Shown here piece by piece: positions 59,841 through 64,000 of a stretch of DNA of 64,000 nt. Each line of letters opens with the position of its first letter. Position 1 is the first letter of the stretch. This DNA is from Antedon bifida (lineage: Eukaryota > Echinodermata > Crinoidea > Comatulida > Antedonidae). Below the pieces are notes generated by a model. It searched no databases and was not told the DNA's origin. It worked only from the letters and a program-made list of their open reading frames with translations. The position numbers and the translations under genes are program-made. The stretch is from positions 5,963,501 through 6,027,500 of the forward strand of contig OY727093.1 of NCBI GenBank assembly GCA_963402885.1, written 5' to 3'.

Positions 59841-62183
59841 ACTATTCTTTTTGGTGCGCGCAAAGAAAATGAAACAGTTAATAAATGTAACTTTGTATTC
59901 CCAGGTCGATGTTTTTACCGAAAACTGGTGTTTCATATTTGAAATATAAAAACTTTCCAAGCATGCAAACTAGCTAAACAAAATAATTATAGCAAGTATA
60001 GCTAGCTCTTCCTAAGCTAAACTGGAGAGGATCAATTCAGCGCCAGGTTCGCACGTTCTCCATTTGACAGTCAAAATTAAATTATGAAATTTTACATAAA
60101 TTATAACTTCATGCTCTTTTTTTTGTGTGACCATATTTAATGAGGGTGATCCATCCAACAATTGCTGATCATTAGGGACCCTTAGTCATAGTACTACCGC
60201 TCCCCCGTTTCAGAAATCCTCGATTTCCATAAAATTGATAAATATTTAGGTCATTACAATTTGTTGAATTTGTGTTTGTTTGTTCTCTAATATTCCGTTA
60301 TTATAATATTTTCGGTGATCAAAATGTGTAACTTTACAACAATTTGTAATTACTCATGTTATGTCATTGTTCGGCGTTTCTATTTAATGGTCCCTGGATC
60401 TGTAATTGTTCTATTGTTAATCACGCCCATGTGCCTATCAAGATTGATACAATACTTTTCTTTCTACCTGGAGCTTTCTATCTACAGCCAATATTCTTTT
60501 CTTGTTCACTGTAACTTTATTAGATTGTTGTGGTTGTGGGTAATTATTAAGTGAACAAAATGGATTTATTGAAAAGCCACCAATTCTCCCGGCTCTTTTC
60601 CTCACCTTTTAAAATCCAATCTATGATTTAAGCTTATGTATGTTGTTTTAGATAGTTCAGAATGCTGAGCATTACAGTTTAGTTTAAACGTACTTTGGTC
60701 TTCAAGTGATGCGCAACAAAAATTATGTTTATAGAGCAATAATTTGACAAATCCTCCCAACGTGCTCGACAAGGATTCCCCTTGATGGACCAGACCACGC
60801 CGGAGCCCAGTTAAAAGTTCTTCTGCCGACTTGTAGACCTAGGCCTGAATGTAAATCACAACCTTGAAGGCAGTTAGGTTGTTTTGATGACTTAATGAGA
60901 ATACCATATGTACTATACCATTGCCTTTTCCCATTGCCTTTTCCCATGGCCTTCGGATATCGTCAACCGCACTTTCCGTCTTGTCACGTGACCGTTTCTT
61001 TCATGTTCCAGCCAAGGGAGGCACTTTGTAATAAAAAATAAAAATTACCGGTCATGCTTGGTTTAACCTAAATTAGTTCTTGTTTAATAATACTAAGAGC
61101 ATTTTCTTCCAGAAAGAACCAATAGGCCTTGTTCAGCTATATTCTGTGTGGATATGTAATGCTAAAATGTTGCCCTAATTTACTAATCCTACCAAAAAAT
61201 TGAGGTGATAATAATATCCATGGCGGTCAAGGATTTCAAAATGCGCAGGTGCTAGAAATGCACCTATTTGAAACCAATACAATATGGGATGCACATGGGC
61301 CTGCTCAGATATGACGCATTATATCGAAACTAGTGATTAATTTCTTAAATTTAACACTTAACTGTAACAATTATAAACACTGCCAGTACAACAGAATGGA
61401 AGCAAACCTTTGTAAACGGAAATGTGAGTGGTCGCCTGGGTATTTTGTAATCTATTGGGATTTCTTTCCTAAACCTTTAAAAAAACACTTCTCATTCTTC
61501 CTTGGCCGTTCATTTCCGTACCGGTATTATGTACCGGTATACATTCGTTTTATGACGGGTATAGTATCTTACATAGTGGTTGTTTTTTTGCAGTTTACCG
61601 GCGTACCACCAAATTGGGATTACCTCTTTAAAATATTTAGGCCTAACACTGAATAATATAATAACGTCATTGTAAACCTTGGTTGTGTAGGCATACATTA
61701 TATTATCATTTTTTTTTTGTGGGACCGGAACCTGTCTCCCAACACCAACTGTAACAGTAGCAAGACAATTATATAGAGAGGGCCTGTAGTATAGTAAAAA
61801 TGGGTTTCCTTTGTTTTGAGTGACCGTTTTTATTATTGTAGTTGTACAAATAAAATTAACTTCAAAAAAGTACATCATAAAAATACATAAATTGTAATAA
61901 GACTTAAGTACCAGTTTGACAAGTTGATGTGATGTTACTCATCTTCTGGACCTCTCCCACAACAAAAATATTTAGAGGATTTTTAGTTAACCCGAATTGT
62001 ACGAATAAACCATTTTGAAACTGTATTGAAATTACATTTTAAAAAGAACACTACACATTAAACTTGAATCATTCTTGACACCTTGCGTAAATTAGGACTA
62101 CGATACGATAAACATACTATTTAATTTAATATGAAAACGAATCTGTGTAATTTACTATAATGATATTATTTTTATATTTCTAG
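59841..62183. other. Meox intron sequence before exon 3, no gene recognised
   Basis: AT-rich; a small doubled TACCGGTA occurs at about 61518-61542. Open frames at 60315-60554, 61333-61656 and 61510-61878 have no recognisable domain and are treated as chance. Confidence 0.4.
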
Positions 62184-62356
62184 GTTCGTCAGAACAAGGT
62201 TTTAAAATTGATATAAACACAAAACCCAGGAAAGAGAGGACGGCGTTTACAAAAGAACAAGTTCGTGAATTAGAAAATGAGTTTCAACACCACAACTACC
62301 TTACACGGCTACGGCGATATGAAATAGCAGTTACACTTAATCTTACAGAAAGACAG
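62184..62356 (+). CDS. Meox: MEOX/Mox homeobox protein, exon 3 (homeodomain residues 1-44)
   Basis: A 173-bp exon that completes the Gly codon split at the exon 2 donor and reads [19 protein letters not shown], then the homeodomain. Helix 1 has [13 protein letters not shown], the linker is [13 protein letters not shown], and helix 2 runs to [22 protein letters not shown] is diagnostic for the MEOX class. The exon ends after homeodomain residue 44 (Gln) at donor GTAAGT, the classic 44/45 homeobox intron position, phase 0. The DNA-recognition helix (W48, F49, N51) must lie in a further exon beyond 64000, so the gene is incomplete here. With exons 1 and 2 this gives 200 coded residues in an open frame. 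Confidence 0.97.
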
Positions 62357-64000
62357 GTAAGTGTATACAAAAGTATGGTACCATGTCTGGAGACAATCAA
62401 CTGCAGGGATATTTAGTGTCAAAAGGTGGTAACATTACAGTCCCATCCATAACACGCCTATGTCAAAGATGGTGTCAAGAAACATACAAGAGTAACCTAT
62501 CTGGTAGAAAGGAAAAAGACATTTTATAACCAATAGAAATAATTTAAAATATCTTAATATTATTAACAATTTAAGTGTTAAATAAAAACAATATATATTG
62601 TTTTATTTTTAAAATTAGCGCCCTCTATTGAAAATCTGGGAAATTCCTGCTTTGATGTGGAATATTTATCTAAAGCATAATATGTTTAATTAAATGAAAA
62701 TGTTGCCCCTGGTAAGAAATTAGTTCAATAATATTGATAAATGGTTATATTTAACAGGTCTATATTTTTTTTTCACAAGCAAGGAATTCGCATGTCATGT
62801 TCCCAGAATAGTTTTAGTTGTTTAATTAAACCATGGAACTATAATATAAGATTAAACGAATGTTAGGCTTAATGAGATTGACAATCCTTCATATGGTTCA
62901 TTAACATCACTATAGTAATGTCACGAGAAGCTTATTATAAACGCATTTAGACCGTAATGTTGACGCGAAAATCCGTGATTGATCCAAGCCCACCATCCTA
63001 ACGACTGATTCTGAACAGCAAACAGACAGTTCACATCATCTTCAAGGTGTGCTAAGGTGAAGAATGGTCACGATCTTTCAGGTCCAACGGGCAGGTCGTG
63101 TGTCGGTTTCAAGAATTGGTCATTTGGAAAAATGCCCGATCGTTTCCAAATGGTTCCTGTATTGCCCGCAGATGCCAGAATGTATAGGGGTGTTTAGTGA
63201 AGCTTAATGCTATAGCTGACAGATTAACATGTAAACATGTGTTTAGTTGGGAAATAATCAATATCAAGTTTAAAGACGTCTGCTTCACGATTCACCGCCG
63301 GATGGCGCTACGCCATGCACTAGTGTCACGTCCCTATATTTAGGCCTGCTCTTTTTACCCGATTCTCAATGTTGTATATCCACATACAACTTGCCCAGTA
63401 TTATAGGATTATTTGGTAATGCAGCATTTCACTTGCATCACATGTTGTGCCTGTACTTTAGTTATGAGTATATGATTTTTGGGAGATCCACATAATGTGA
63501 AATATTCCTATGATGATACTGGAGAAATCTAGATACAGTTCCGAGAATCGGGTGGCCTTGTTTAATTTAATCGAACTTTGAAAGTATTCTTTAAATAAAC
63601 CTTCCAATAACAATTATTATATATTTAGCTATATGAAACTGCATACCAAATAGTTACTAAACACGTAACTGTTTATTTGCGACAAAATGGACTCAGAGCC
63701 AAAGGGGGAATTTTTAGAGAGTTTCGGGGTACCTACTAGGCCCACTTGACTACCATAGTTATTCCTTGTTTCAACGGCACAGAAACGCGTTTCCTTTTAG
63801 CGCAATCATTAGCAAATACTATAATATAAATTCTATCGTCATAGTTAAAACCGTAGACGGTTAAAAAACCTTAGTAAATTACATTGGTGTCACCCTTTGA
63901 ACTGATTTTACAGTAAAGCATTTTTCTGAAAGGGTTTAGCCGACACCGGTCAATAAATGCTTCCAAACCAGACAGAGAAACAAATATACGGAACGCAAAT
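62357..64000 (+). other. Meox: start of Meox intron 3, no exon recognised
   Basis: After donor GTAAGT no continuation of the homeodomain (VKVWFQNRR-type sequence) is seen before the window ends. The region is AT-rich with no supported repeat or RNA gene. Confidence 0.6.

Larger units (their letters stand above)
37310..62183 (+). other. Meox: Meox intron 2, host of the Polinton
   Basis: A 24.9-kb intron with donor GTTAGT and acceptor ATATTTCTAG. It contains a Polinton at 39624-51214, three copies of a ~150-bp dispersed repeat (one interrupted by the Polinton), an AAT-tailed repeat at 58416 and a MITE-related fragment at 52061. Outside these, 37.3-39.6 and 51.3-62.2 kb are AT-rich. A minus-strand open stretch at 39167-39600 weakly resembles an MFS/SLC22 transporter. 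The segment 57610-57870 is GC-richer and ends in AATAAA-containing sequence but was not identified. Confidence 0.85.

Noticed and set aside
60729-60947. 72-codon minus-strand frame with a Gly/Trp-rich run
   Set aside because: Suggestive of a decayed retroelement, but no reverse transcriptase or other motif is present.

Overview
This is a 64 kb piece of an AT-rich animal genome with introns, dense dispersed repeats and very low coding density. It contains most of one host gene, a MEOX/Mox-class homeobox gene on the + strand. Three exons are recognisable (30776-30862, 36970-37309, 62184-62356), the reading phases match at both junctions, and the last homeodomain exon lies beyond the right edge. 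The Mox gene, the echinoderm-style repeats and the very frequent palindrome TAGGCCTA suggest a marine invertebrate deuterostome, possibly an echinoderm. That placement is an inference.

Layout. 1-19.5 kb is intergenic, with a 51-bp minisatellite (924-1433), a 3.35-kb foldback element (9451-12800), a small MITE (13901-14068), a tandem duplication and a 14-bp minisatellite. 19.5-29.5 kb is a stack of six related ~1.5-1.6 kb non-autonomous elements, one inverted and five head-to-tail. They carry hairpin ends and repeated TGACGTCA sites, and look like nested or tandem Helentron-type (rolling-circle) elements. 29.5-62.4 kb is the Meox gene. Its second intron is about 24.9 kb long and hosts a complete Polinton/Maverick element at 39624-51214, flanked by a 6-bp target duplication (TATTTT).

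The Polinton is the most interesting object. It is 11.6 kb long, short for the class, and has 3.5-kb terminal inverted repeats. Each repeat carries a gene for a PC4-like single-stranded-DNA-binding/coactivator protein, a DDE integrase with a C-terminal chromodomain, and at least the 5' part of a minor-capsid (penton-like) gene. The single-copy centre carries a basic core/pVI-like protein, the double-jelly-roll major capsid protein and an adenain-type protease on the + strand. Converging on the - strand are an FtsK/HerA-type packaging ATPase and two conserved Polinton proteins of unknown function. No protein-primed DNA polymerase B gene is present. The second minor-capsid copy is cut off exactly where the right inverted repeat ends. 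This suggests that a terminal duplication copied one end over the other and may have removed PolB. The arms look almost identical (the only difference found is a 19 versus 22 base homopolymer), so the rearrangement or its homogenisation is recent.

Together the Polinton genes form a virion-morphogenesis set (capsid, penton, protease, ATPase, core) plus an integration enzyme. Replication would have to be supplied in trans. Apart from Meox I found no other host gene I can support; one minus-strand open stretch at about 39.2-39.6 kb weakly resembles an SLC22/MFS transporter.
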